Source: Podospora comata
Taxonomy: Eukaryota; Ascomycota; Sordariomycetes; Sordariales; Podosporaceae
Direction of reading: 5' to 3'
NCBI GenBank assembly: GCA_017354895.1
Contig: CP071497.1
Span: 1 to 64,000 of the forward strand
Length of the DNA: 64,000 bases
This document shows positions 1 through 10,386 of the stretch, one piece after another (position 1 is the stretch's first letter; each line of letters opens with the position of its first letter). Below the pieces are notes generated by a model that saw only the letters and a list, made by a program, of their open reading frames with translations, was not told the DNA's origin and made no database searches. Made by a program: the position numbers and the translations under genes.

Positions 1-19
1 TAACAACCCTAACCCCGAA

Positions 20-265
20 ATGCTAATAGCGGTTACACTCCATATCTCTTGTTGTATGTGTGTAGCGGTTCGGCTTTATGATTTATTTATAGTAGTTAAA
101 CTTTATAATTTTGTAAAGAAAAATAAATATAATAGTTCGAGTTTCTTTGATTTATACATAGCGGTTATATTTTACGTTTTAGTATATATGTATTACGGGT
201 TAAGCATTCTATATTTTAAAATAGCGGTTATTTATAATTTATACTTATATATTATTTATTTTTAA
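20..265 (+). repeat. Decayed ~63-bp tandem repeat with TAGCGGTT core
   Basis: TAGCGGTT is exact at 27-34, 63-70, 159-166 and 222-229. Degenerate versions (TAGTAGTT near 90, TACGGGTT near 194) fall at intermediate places, so two interleaved series with a spacing of about 63 bases are visible. Translating the plus strand gives recurring IAV/VAV/IVV followed by aromatic residues, which reflects the DNA repeat and not a real protein. Differences between copies are largely C-to-T and G-to-A, consistent with a mutated minisatellite. Confidence 0.55.
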
Positions 266-1232
266 TACTACTTATTTTAATATCTATAGTTATTTTATCT
301 TTTATATTTTTCATATACATAATTATAAAAGTTTCTTCATTTTTTATTATATTATTATATTTCTTACATTTACAATTTAATAATAAATATAATATTAAAT
401 CTTTCCTTAAAGTATTCTTATTAACTTCAAAGTATGCGTAAATAAATAAATATCTACGGAAACTAGTAATTATATATTCAAACGGTTGTCTTTTAATATC
501 TTCTAAAAGAAATATTTCTTTCTCTTTTAAATTATATTTTTGATTATATATTAATTAACTATTTATTTATATTAATTAATTCCTTAATATATATAAATCT
601 TAAAACCCTTAAGTACTTACCTTACTATAGTCTTTATTACTTAAAGTATTTTATATCTTACTTAATACTTATCGTACTATTAAAATAGTGAAAAACACAC
701 AAGAATAACCACAACACTACAAATATACCATCAATAGATCCGTAAATGACCTCACCTGCGTGACAGTAGCTCGCTCGCAGGCCGCAGTTCTCGCACGACA
801 AAGAAAAGACGTTATGGGCTCGCAGGCCACATAATAGGCACCGGATTAGCCTGATCAGAGGGCCAGAATTACCTACACGCGAGTAAGGCATAAAATATAA
901 AGAAAATAAAAGTCTATGATCCGTCTAAAACAGAATATCAGAAGCAGACCATTTATATACATAACCCCTGACCTCCCCTGAGCCTCACTTCCTTACTCAT
1001 ACCTTTAGTCCAGTAGCCGCACCCCAAACTAATATCTATTATTTGCATTTCCACAACTCTCGTATAACAATGCACTCTATATCATTCTGTGTAGCTTATT
1101 AAGGCGATTCCAAAGATAGCTTTATTTTTAATTTTGACGAGAAAAATCCTATCGGATCGTACAACTGAATTCTTCAACGGATCCTACCCCCTGTTTCCAA
1201 AGTGGGGCGTTTTTTTTGGTGCGCTTTTCAAC

Positions 1233-1249
1233 GGATTGTACTACAATCC
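1233..1249. repeat. 17-bp perfect inverted repeat
   Basis: GGATTGTA, one C, then TACAATCC forms a perfect 8-bp inverted repeat with a one-base centre. A related CGGATCGTAC lies about 80 bases upstream. It may be the remains of a transposon end or a protein-binding palindrome; nothing nearby decides between these. Confidence 0.4.
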
Positions 1250-1688
1250 ATCGGAGAATAACTGATAATCTATCTATATGGAGGAACTAGCCGGTATTAA
1301 ATAGACAGTTCCGCAGTATATAATTACAAGTCATATTCGTTGGTATGTTAACTATTATGATTTAGACAAGCCATTTATTATATATTGTTTAGCTATACCG
1401 AACTAGGTTTGTTCAGAATCGCTTTCGACTAGTTTCCCTTTCGGAGGTTCTGGATAGGGGTTTGTGACAATATTACATAAAGACCAGTCGCTTTTTTTTC
1501 CATTCCTCTCTCTATGCTTAGGTTACTCTATTGTATCGTCAGGACGCAGCTTTGTAATATTCGAACGCCGCGGAGCTAAGCCGGCCGCCGCGGCGCTTGT
1601 CTCCACAGCATTCCTTCACAAATATGCGCGCAGAGATGCTAGACATTTCCTTCCTTCATCAAACCTTCCATCTCAAATTCCCAACATA

Positions 1689-2612
1689 ATGGCGCCTACT
1701 TACTTAATCGTTGGTGCGACTGGCAACACCGGCCAAAGTGTTGTGGAAACCTTGTCCAAGCTTTCAACATGCGCTGTCATCGCTTTGACACGATCGCTGC
1801 ACAGTCCGGTCGCAAAACATCTCGCCACTCTCCCAAATGTCCAAGTTCTCGAAAAGAACTGGATGGACATCACGGCACAGTGGCTACGTGAGCACGAGAT
1901 AGAAAGGGCCTTTGTCGCAACTCCTAGCCAGCCAAGTCAGTTTGCCGAAGAAACCACATTCCACGTTGCCGCTCTCAAAGCCGGCGTCAAATACCTAGTG
2001 CGGATTTCAACAACAGCGGCCAATGTCAGACCTGACTGCGAAGCCTATTATCCTCGCATCCATTGGGCAATCGAGGCTTTGCTCAGCACACCAGAGTTTA
2101 AGCCGCTGCAATGGACGTCTCTCCAGGCCAACAACTTCTCCACTTTCTGGTTAGCTACCGCAGCCGAGTTTATCAAGCAATATCGCAAGACCGGTAAACA
2201 AGACACACTTCGGTTGGTGGCATCAGAGGATGCACCTGTTGGGACTGTCGACGCCAACGACGTGGGAGTTTTGGCGGCGCATCTGTTGTTGCAAGAGGAC
2301 GTCTCACCGCATAACAACGCCAAATACGTTGTTAATGGACCTGAGGACATTACGGGAAGACAGATCGTTGAGTTGGTTGAGAGGTACATCGGCACCAGCG
2401 TGGACAACGTTATCTTCAAAGATATGTCGTTTCTTGATTATATGATTGGTGTGACTCAAGGGTCCCAAAGTGTTTTGATGTCTATGAAGCATGGCCCAGA
2501 GACAGCGTGGAATGGGGAGTGCACAGCGTCTGCCACAAGTGAGGCAGTCTTGAAGCTAGCTGCGCCTACTCGGACACCAGCCGACACTTTGAAGGCAATG
2601 CTGCAGGAATGA
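1689..2612 (+). CDS. NmrA-like NAD(P)-binding Rossmann protein
   Basis: A single exon encodes 307 residues from the ATG at 1689. The frame is open back to 1464, but the upstream part does not resemble the family, and a Rossmann glycine motif (GATGNTG) lies at residues 8-14 after a short beta-strand, exactly where an NmrA-like protein begins. The rest follows the NmrA/PCBER pattern: cofactor-domain strands, a central IST segment, then a domain with VDANDVG and NGPEDITG. Members are redox sensors or NAD(P)H-dependent reductases; which applies here is unknown. It is the first gene after the AT-rich edge and faces the DUF1996 gene tail-to-tail. Confidence 0.8.
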   Translation: MAPTYLIVGATGNTGQSVVETLSKLSTCAVIALTRSLHSPVAKHLATLPNVQVLEKNWMDITAQWLREHEIERAFVATPSQPSQFAEETTFHVAALKAGVKYLVRISTTAANVRPDCEAYYPRIHWAIEALLSTPEFKPLQWTSLQANNFSTFWLATAAEFIKQYRKTGKQDTLRLVASEDAPVGTVDANDVGVLAAHLLLQEDVSPHNNAKYVVNGPEDITGRQIVELVERYIGTSVDNVIFKDMSFLDYMIGVTQGSQSVLMSMKHGPETAWNGECTASATSEAVLKLAAPTRTPADTLKAMLQE

Positions 2613-2808
2613 TGCCCTGGATAGTTAGCTAGGCAGGATAGTGCGACATACTCCTAGCATTTACAAACCATACCAAGGTTAAAGTTCCTCTCGACCTTTG
2701 AGTATCAAATTTCTATCTAATAGAACAAACTCCACTATGTCTTGTTGAAGAAAACCGCAGACAGTGATGCTACCTATCCAACTGATTGCTTTCAAATGAC
2801 GTGAAATG

Positions 2809-4163
2809 TCAGCTTACCATAATTTCGTCCTGCGGACTTCGTGATTCTATGCCTGCTTGAGATGTGGATTCCCTGGAAGTGTTTGAAGCCCTGGCGGTAT
2901 TAGTACAACCTGGAGAATTCTTCATGACACGCATAAACTTACATTCACCGCCTCTTCCAACAATCTCCCCTTCAACCTGTGTTGGTTTTGCGCAAGCCAC
3001 GCCTTCTGCAGCAGACTGGAACTCCAACGCATGACACCGATCGTTGACGCAATCATCCCCCAGCACAGCATCCATCCCCCGCTGAAGAGCATCTCCCTTC
3101 CAGCCAAAGATATAGTCGCCGTGCTGTCCATACCCTATGCTATCAATTGACATATTAGGCAAGCTCACACTTTCAAGACATTGGCCACTTACCCGTCACC
3201 AAAGCTGTACACAAACGGCTGCCTCTTCGCTGTCTCATCAAAGTAAGCCGGGTCATTGAACTGTGATGTATCCCACAACATTTCATACATCAACTGTGGG
3301 ACTCGCACCGGGTGTGTCTCTGGGCAAGCCTGGCCGGCCAGTTTCCCTCCTCCGACAGGGCTGTATGCAACATGTGAACTGTGGTCGGGAGAATCCAAGT
3401 TTTTACCGTCCCAACAAGATGGGAATATCACAGAGCCCCGAATACCACCAGGGCACACTTTTGTCGGCAGCTCAGAGCTATCAGCAGAGTCGCACGGGGT
3501 GAATCCTGTCGTGTTGCCATTGCAGCGGTGGCAGATGCCGGGCAAGGTACGGTCTTTCGACGTGATGTCTGGCGAGCCGGCGAGCATTCTGAAGCCCTGA
3601 GACACCGGTCAGGCTGGAAGATTTCAACCTAAAGATCCTGAAGGGGAAACTCACTGGGGGAAATGCTGTCACTTTTCCGTTACCAGATGTACTGCCAAAA
3701 ACGGATGTCATGTAATAGACCGTGATCCCCCCTCCTACTGGATGACGGACTCCATCCAGTCCCACAAAGTTTGGACGTTGAGGAACAAGCTTGAAAGAGC
3801 CATTTTCTGGAGAGCGAAAATAGAGAGAGGCAGTCCAGTAGTTGGAGAAATCTTCAGAATACGTGCAAGTGGTGCAAGTGGATGCCCGAGAGGGTTCCAT
3901 CTCGGAAGGATCCATCTGGACTTGTCAGCGCCATGTGCTGCTATCAAAAGCAAGGGCCATCCTACTGTCACGTTGAATGAGTTTCCACCCACGATCTGGT
4001 GTGTATGTGGTGAAGGGCTCAAGCCGGGATTGACCAATGGATCCGTCCTCTCGATGACAAGCTGAGAGCACGCGAAACGGAGGAGCTTGCCAACAATGAC
4101 ATTTTGAGAGGTGACAGTAACAACCTGAAGGAGTAGGCCCGCAAAAACAAATGGGAACATCAT
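2809..4163 (-). CDS. Secreted DUF1996-domain protein
   Basis: Four exons: 4163-3966, 3915-3655, 3596-3193 and 3139-2809, with introns of 50, 58 and 53 bp. All joins keep frame and give about 397 residues. Residues 1-20 are a hydrophobic signal peptide ending near TSQ. The mature part carries the DUF1996 hallmarks in order: a DPLVNPG element, the histidine motif SPHTHQIVGGNSFN, a CTTC pair, EDFSNYWTASLYF, and near the C-terminus a HGDYIFGWKGD element. DUF1996 proteins are secreted fungal proteins of unknown activity, often joined to WSC domains; no WSC is present here. The last codons overlap a good donor (GTAAGC at the end of exon 4), so an extra short exon ending near 2735 is an alternative 3' end. 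Confidence 0.88.
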
Positions 4164-4742
4164 GATTAGACGGGAATTGCTTGATCAGAAACTATCAGCA
4201 ACAAGCATATTGGGACTGAACTGGGGGTTTGCCGGTTATAAGTAGACTGTGACAGGTTGCCGCTCAATAAATGAAGACACCACCCTCCTCCAGCGTTTCA
4301 AGATGGGGCCAATTGGAACTTGGAAGCAATTAAGTTTCGGGGGATATATCCGAGAGGGTTTCGAAACCCTCGGCATAGTAGAGCTGGAGTTGTGAGGAGA
4401 CAGCATACACAACTTACTTGATATACCTTACGTCCCAGTTGGCATACAATGTTTCCTGTCGAGCCAACCTGGAAGCTTAGCACACTCTCTTGGACAGATT
4501 CGGTCACCTGTCCGATTAGAACACCTTTCCCAGAAAATAGATTGTTTGTTTTCCTTCCGGAATCCCTTGCTATTACAAAGTACTCTATACCTGGTAGCTA
4601 TCGAGATATATGCATAAATGTCAACAGTAGTGCACCCCTAAACCGGGATGGAACCACCGGTAGTCCTGGCAGCACCCTCTGATGCAGAGAGAAAAAAACA
4701 TAATCTTCATTTCGGAATGATAGTTAAAGGGGTCATATCCTA
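4164..4742. other. Intergenic region
   Basis: This 579-bp stretch holds the promoter side of the DUF1996 gene and the 3' flank of the methyltransferase gene. I see no coding sequence, tRNA or repeat in it. Confidence 0.6.
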
Positions 4743-5558
4743 CTACTTCCACGCCAAAAGCTCTCCATTCATAACCCCAAACCACGATCCCTTCTTCTCC
4801 TTCCATTGATGACAAGCTTTGACAAAGTCATCAACTTCCTCGGGTGTTGCATGGCCTCCTCCGATAGTCCTTTCCCGAAGCTGGCTTCCCTCCCTGAATC
4901 TTTCCGCACAATTATCGCCAAAGAATTGGACTGCCTCCTCGTCCGAGAAGCACCATGAACTTGCCGTGCTCTTCACCTTATGCTGTTCAAACCCAGTTTC
5001 CAGTGCAGCGCTCTTCAAACTCATCCCCATGTCCGGACTGCCTCCGGTCTCGAGAATCGTGCCCGTGATCGCCTTCTCCCACACGTCGAGTCTCTTATCC
5101 ACCTGAAACCACCTGGTTGTGCTCATGATCATCTCCTTGCATCCAACGACGCCTCCTGGCTTGAGCACTCTTCGGACCTCTTTCAGTGCAACAGTGGCGT
5201 CGCAGGGCAGATGCATAATGACCATGTGTAAATGTACGACATCGAAACTATCGTCCTCAAACGGTAGGCGAGAGGTCACATCTCCGACCACAAAGTCGCC
5301 ATTGCCGAGGGAGCGAGAAGTAAATGTGCTGCGTGCTGCATTGAGAGCCGACTCAGTGATTTCAACGCATGTCACCCTCCCTTGAGGCACGAGAGCGGCC
5401 AAGTCGGCAGATATGGTTCCTGGTCCGCACCCAATGTCGAGAAGGTCGAAGTGGGACTTGATGTGAGGAATGAGATACGCTGCATCCCGCTGGGCGGTGC
5501 GCCTAGAGTGAGCGGCGAGAACGGCGGCTGAGTGGCCGTGAATATATTTGTCTGCCAT
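4743..5558 (-). CDS. SAM-dependent class I methyltransferase
   Basis: An intronless frame of 271 residues from the ATG at 5558. The frame extends 12 codons further upstream but only to a non-ATG codon. Motif I is LDIGCGPGTIS, followed by an acidic residue at the next strand (VTCVEIT), a GDV element, FDVVHLHMVIMHL at motif post-II, and RVLKPGGVVGCKE at motif III. This is a UbiE/Methyltransf_11/25-type fold. The short start MADKYIHGHS followed by a HSRRTAQ element is common to fungal small-molecule methyltransferases. The substrate is unknown. The next gene upstream, an alpha/beta hydrolase, lies about 150 bp away on the same strand. Confidence 0.88.
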   Translation of the reverse strand: MADKYIHGHSAAVLAAHSRRTAQRDAAYLIPHIKSHFDLLDIGCGPGTISADLAALVPQGRVTCVEITESALNAARSTFTSRSLGNGDFVVGDVTSRLPFEDDSFDVVHLHMVIMHLPCDATVALKEVRRVLKPGGVVGCKEMIMSTTRWFQVDKRLDVWEKAITGTILETGGSPDMGMSLKSAALETGFEQHKVKSTASSWCFSDEEAVQFFGDNCAERFREGSQLRERTIGGGHATPEEVDDFVKACHQWKEKKGSWFGVMNGELLAWK

Positions 5559-5704
5559 TTTGGATGGTTGATCGGAAGAATCGCCGGAATTCAAGCCGCG
5601 GCCGGCATGGAGATGGAGATCCGAAGAGGCCTACCCCACCCTGCGTCTAACTTTGCAAGTTTCTGAGTCAGCAAGGATGCCGAGTTGTTTCTACACTCCT
5701 TCCA

Positions 5705-6982
5705 CTACAACGTCTTAAGCCACGTCATGATCGCCCTTGTCATGACCCCATCCCGATATCCCAAAGCAGCATCGAGCACCGCTTGGACGTGCGCTTCACC
5801 TTCACACTCAACCATGATCCTCTCCCCACTCCCCAGTTCCTCCGCCCAGTCTTTACTCTTTTCCTGTTTCGCAATCACGGTATGGGTATTGGCGTATGAC
5901 TCCCCGCCAAAGAATCTACAGTCGTCCAAAAACACTTCTGCTGTCCCAACCGTGATGAACAGCTTCTTCACCAACCTGACCCCACCTTTTCCTTGAAACA
6001 CAGCCTGCCACACCTTGTCTGCTCCCTCAACTCCGCACAGATTTGCCCAAACCTCCTTCTCATCCCCCTTCCAAGCCTCTCCAAACTCATCCACCTGTAT
6101 TCTGGTCAGGTAATCTCGCTTTTCATTCATTTTGTAGCTTCCCATTGGGGAGTCCATAGACTCCTTGTGCAGTCTGACAAACGGACTAATCATCACCGCG
6201 GCCTGGAACTCTTCACCACTTTTCATCTGGAGCTTTGGGGCATAAGGGCTGGGGTACTGGATGTGGGACAATACTGATCCAACCAGCGTACCACCTGCAC
6301 TGTCGCCCGCTAAGATAATGTCCTCGGCAGAGATGCCGAGACCAGAGGAGGTGCACATAAGATAGGAAAGGGACGCCACGCATTGAATGAGTTGTGCTGG
6401 GTATGGGTGTTCCGGGGCTAGGCTGTATTCGAGAATGATGATTTGCTGTGCTCGAACTGAATGGCCACATGCGAGGATAAAGGGCATGTGAGGGGATCGC
6501 AATGGATTCACGAAACCACCGCCGTGAAAGTAAAGAAGCGTCAGGGCTTTCCCAGACCTGGATTTGGCTTCAACATCGCCCAGTGTCAAAATATGCAACA
6601 CTGCTGGCGGCAAAAGAGCAGGATGAAGCTCGGTCGATGAAGCTGGTAAAGTGACGATCTGGTGTGCGATCTTGTGCTTGCTGCAGTAGTCCTTGATTGT
6701 GGACCCCGTGGAAACACGACGGACCAGCCATCTGAGCAGAGGGGTGGGAAATATGCTTCTTTGCGTGCGCAGAAATGTCAGGGCGCAGTTTTGGCGCCAG
6801 TGAAGAGATTTCTGGTTAGAAAACAAGAATGCCAGCGACCATTTTGTTACTGCTGATGATTAGCTGTTGTCAACGTGCTACAATGCGAAAAGCATACAGA
6901 AGAGGGGAAACAAAGCAACCAAGGAGATCCAGTCAAGGACCTCCGGACTGGCGTCTGGGCGCAACTTTTGTTTTGATGTCAT
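5705..6982 (-). CDS. Alpha/beta hydrolase, HSL/arylacetamide-deacetylase type, membrane-anchored
   Basis: Two exons, 6982-6882 and 6758-5705, with a 123-bp intron (donor GTAGCA, branch-like CTGAC 21 bases before the acceptor), giving about 384 residues. The long second-exon frame has no ATG near its start. The upstream exon supplies one, plus a hydrophobic segment (LVALFPLFCMLFAL) that joins smoothly to SIFPTPLLRWLVRR, so an N-terminal membrane anchor is likely. The catalytic machinery is complete: oxyanion HGGGF, nucleophile GDSAGG, an Asp in EVFLDDCRFF and a His in GEAHVQAV. The family hydrolyses small esters and amides. The exon-1 assignment is inferred from splice signals. Confidence 0.83.
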
Positions 6983-7468
6983 CTTTGACAAAATCAAGAG
7001 AAATCGAGCCCCGAGGTGCCTAGAAACTATTATGCATCTTGGGCTTTATCAACTGTTGCCACTCAACGGTTGAATGAGTTGAGGTCCGAAGGAACCGAAC
7101 AAAGTCAGGCCTCGGCAACGGCGGAAGCCGCCTACCTATTTTTAGCTTAGCCTCGGATGACGATGGACGCTAGCTCTGAACCCCTGAACCTTTTTTTCAA
7201 CGTCTCAGACGGTGAGGATACCCGCATCAACACTTTTTAACTAGAACTACAAGTCTCCCCAGATCATACTTCCAAAATGTTGAAAACATACCATGAGAAG
7301 GGGACCATTTCATCTGACATAGCTCACAATGCTGTGCAGCAGACCCACAAAATCGAGCCCAGAACCTCTTTCACAATGTCCCTCAGCTCCTTGACGTTGA
7401 ACAGCTGGGTAATCCTCCTGGCATGATGACTAAAGAAAAGGAGGAAACCTACACGTGAACCATCCAAA
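6983..7468. other. Intergenic region
   Basis: This 486-bp stretch lies upstream of the hydrolase gene and before a degraded coding region. I see no gene or RNA in it. Confidence 0.55.
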
Positions 7469-8153
7469 ATGCCTACTCGCTATGCTCGCCTCAAAGCAAA
7501 AGAAAAAATACGAATGGTAAGAGCGTGTCCTCCTAAGGGTAACGATGACCAAGGACCTAGTGGCGAGATATACCGCAGCGACATTATTCGGGCTCGCCGA
7601 AATGGTTACACGGCTCTTCGTATCAATCGTTGAGCATTGTTACCAGGCTTGGTACTTTGACGCAGAGCATACCTATAAGGAGCCTCGTCAGCAGAGGTAT
7701 GGCTTGAAAGTAATTCGAGACACAGCTCCAATATTTTGCTGCAGAAGACAATGTTTTAACCGATCAGCTTGTAGCCAATCTCGACCCCGAGACAAACCTC
7801 CTTAAACTAAAGAGTGAGAGTATAACCACATCGAGAAGACCAGAGCACCAGTGCTTCGTCACATTGCTTGGCGTATTGACGGTAATAAGCTGGCAGAGTT
7901 TGTCGTGAAGGTATCATGCGATCCGGTATACTGTCCGCTGGCATGGAACAGCGAAGGCCGAGAACAAGAGAACATATCTTACAATGCTATGACCGGACAA
8001 GATTGGCCACGTTTTGGCACCATTATGCTTGACCTCGGATACTTGTTGCAGCAAAGCTTTGCTGCCAATACCGAGCTGAAAACTACTGTCTCTGCGCTCC
8101 TACATCGGTGTGAAAGGTTGAGCAACATCGACTGGTTCCGACGGCTGGGTTAG
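7469..8153 (+). pseudogene. Possible decayed or unresolved multi-exon gene
   Basis: Coding-like peptides occur in three plus frames in succession: one from an ATG at 7469 (starting MPTRYARLKAK, stop near 7634), one in another frame across about 7545-7730, one around 7741-7860 (DNVLTDQLVANLDPETN) and a last one from about 7851 to a stop at 8153 (ending NIDWFRRLG). Two stretches could be introns of about 46 and 51 bp, but I could not find joins that keep all pieces in frame. I do not recognise the family. It is either a gene broken by frameshifts or one whose introns I cannot place. Confidence 0.3.
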
Positions 8154-8481
8154 TGTTTGGGAAACTCGATGATGACGACGATCAGCTTTTAGGAAACAGG
8201 TCATTACACTTGTGTGATGGGCACAGTTATCTAATCCCCCGAGCCCCTGAGACCATAGAGTGTAGGCCAGCAACCCAGAAGTTCGATATATACCTAGGGC
8301 CTTGATCCATGAAACGAGTTTAGATTTCTAGATTTCTATCAAATTCGACTACCATATTCCCTGTCCAATCAGTGTTACTTTCCAACCAAGATGCCGGTAA
8401 CTTGGTTGTCGTCGGGAATGAAGTCAAGAGTAGAAATGAGCTGGCCATTGGAGAACCACGCGATCTGTCAATTCTCTCCCA
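8154..8481. other. Intergenic region
   Basis: This is the 3' flank of the synthetase-like gene and of the relic on its left. Nothing recognisable is present. Confidence 0.5.
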
Positions 8482-10035
8482 TTAGGGTGAAAGACGGGCA
8501 GCATCACGAGGAAATAACACCGTCTCGCGAATGTCTTCCAAGCCCAAGAAACCCTGTACAAGACGGTTAATGCCCACTGCAGATAAGTCAGCACTATTCC
8601 CATGTCACAAGGATCAACACGAAACACTTACACCCGAACCCTCCCCAAGGAGGCATGCCAATTTCGTGGGCCGTCATGTACGGCCTCCATTCCGGCGTCT
8701 CCGGGTCAATCGGATGAGGTCGGTTGGCAAATGCGGCTGCTAGGTCTTCAGCGCTGTGGAGTAGTCGGCATCCAGTAACACATTCCTGTCCTCTGAGAAT
8801 GACATCGAAAGATTGGGTTGTGTTATCCTGTTCATCAGAGGGATAGATATTGCAGGACCTCAAATGTTTCGGGAAGTGAGTGATGAAGAAAACATCGGTT
8901 GGAGGGCTGACGTGGGATTCTTCGCTGGCGAGGAATCTGCCAAGTGCTGCTTCTTCGCTCCTAGTGAAGTCTTTGTCATCGTCGGACTCGATACCTATGA
9001 AGTCTCTCAGAAGGGTTTTGGCTTCATTGAAACGGATGCGTGGGAGCTTTCCGCTCTTTCCAAGACCTAGCTTGAAAGTGCCAGCTAGGGGGTAGAGTCG
9101 TTTTGCGGTCTTGGTGAGTGTAGTGTATTTTTCCTGGCTTTGCAAAGAGTGTAGAAGTGATACCAGTAGACTGTCAGCAAAATCGAGGATCTCTATCCAG
9201 CTATGTTGAAGATTGAATACAAGTTCCAGCATGGTGAACTGTGACCAAATCAGCATTTTTCAAACCAAGAAAAAGAGGGATTCTCTACCTCGGTGAGATG
9301 TCTGCCATCAGAAAGAGGCTCCCTCCGAAAAACTGTGTGAAAGTCGTAAACGCGCTCCAGGTCGGCTGAAAGTGCCATTCCAAGGTGTATCTCTCCTGTT
9401 GGCGCCAATCTGGCTGTCCTGCCGAAGTATGGAACTGTAAACAAGTCGTCCTCCTCTCCTGGGAATTCGTAGCCAACAAGTGCAGGGGTTGGGACGTGGT
9501 AAAAGTCATGGAGCTTGAGGTATTCCACCGCCAGCTCATGGACCCCCGAGAAAAGCTTGAAGATTGCTGCTGTTGCAGGAACACGAGCATCCAGGAGTCT
9601 GTTGTCGAGTCTCTCTTCGATTAACTTCGTACGAGATTGGATCGAAGCTAGAACTTCCCCTGTAGCTCCATGAAGGACATTGCTATAAGCACCTGGAGTC
9701 TTGGCGGCCGACAGGTTGTGGATATCGTAGAGCTCGATTGGAGTGATGTCAGAGCCAGTGTCATGAGCCACCGATCGAGCGGTAACCCGAACAAGTGACT
9801 CTGGCGTTAGAAAGCTGACGGTATCGAAGACACCATTGTCAAGGCCATTTTTTGATTCCACTGTGGCTTGAAGAAAATGCCCATTGGCGCATCTGAACAA
9901 CACCGCAACTGAATTGCTGTCATCGGATAGAACTGGGCTGTTGTGAACGCGGACATCCAAAGACTTGATGTCGGTATCGCCGTTCGGCAGGTGAGATGGG
10001 GCGGGTTGGGATGACATCTGCCTAGCATTAAGCAT
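8482..10035 (-). CDS. Aspartyl/asparaginyl-tRNA synthetase-like protein with altered amino-acid pocket
   Basis: Three exons: 10035-9289, 9238-8632 and 8576-8482, with introns of 50 and 55 bp, giving 482 residues. Both joins rebuild conserved motifs. Exon 1 to 2 restores class II motif 2 (FRRE at 236-239, then GRHLTE/FTMLEL). Exon 2 to 3 restores motif 3 (GGFGLGINR), followed by GFLGLEDIRETVLFPRD. An OB-fold-like region precedes the catalytic core (about 25-130), as in archaeal/eukaryotic AspRS. The aspartate loop, usually LAQSPQLYKQM, here reads LAPTGEIHLGM (210-220): the Ser, Gln and Lys known in E. coli AspRS to contact aspartate become Thr, Glu and Leu. RGEEI is RGQEC. It is probably a paralogue of the housekeeping enzyme, either a cluster amino-acid-activating enzyme or a self-resistance copy; both roles are inference. 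Confidence 0.85.
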
Positions 10036-10386
10036 CGTGCACCGTTGTACGGTACTGACCCAGATTACTCTCCCTTGAGATCAGGTTGGGGGGTCAATTT
10101 CGAGCAAATGCCATGTGTCACTAGATAATGAAGAAATTTATGGCAATAGCGACGGCCTGAACAGCTCGGTCAAGAGGTTTGGCCAAGCATGTTGAATCGG
10201 ACTTGTGCACTGATGGTAGCACGAAGCTGAGCAAGACAGGTAGCGCTTGGTAAGAGTTTGCGGGGATTAGTCGTTCTGCGTGGATGCAATCCTGCCTCAT
10301 GGCACCCCAACCAGGTATAACACCCCAGAATGGTTGTTGATGAATGACCTTGCATGCCTTGGGTTGTCCTCGCTTCATAATTTTCT
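10036..10386. promoter_or_regulatory. Shared divergent promoter region
   Basis: Only 351 bp separate the start codon of the synthetase-like gene (minus strand) from that of the 2OG oxygenase (plus strand). Both promoters must lie here, which favours co-regulation. I do not recognise a specific factor site. Confidence 0.55.

Larger units (their letters stand above)
1..1460. other. AT-rich gene-free edge region
   Basis: The first ~660 bases are almost entirely A and T, with short reading frames of biased composition and no credible gene. From about 700 the composition becomes mixed. An 11-bp direct repeat (GCTCGCAGGCC) occurs at 773-783 and 818-828, and TTCAACGGAT occurs near 1172 and again near 1228. 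The extreme left end has a single CCCTAA followed by CCCC (positions 7-16), which resembles one telomeric unit but is too short to call a telomere. Such AT-rich blocks are typical of repeat DNA mutated by RIP in filamentous ascomycetes; that cause is inferred. Confidence 0.7.

Noticed and set aside
1-20. Telomere repeat at the left end
   Set aside because: Only one CCCTAA unit is present, too little to call a telomere.
1464-1688. N-terminal extension of the NmrA-like protein
   Set aside because: The frame is open but the added residues do not resemble the family, and the Rossmann motif starts right after the ATG at 1689.
8482-10035. Ordinary cytosolic aspartyl-tRNA synthetase
   Set aside because: The aspartate-contact residues are replaced and the gene shares a short divergent promoter with an oxygenase, so I describe it as synthetase-like and do not give a housekeeping name.
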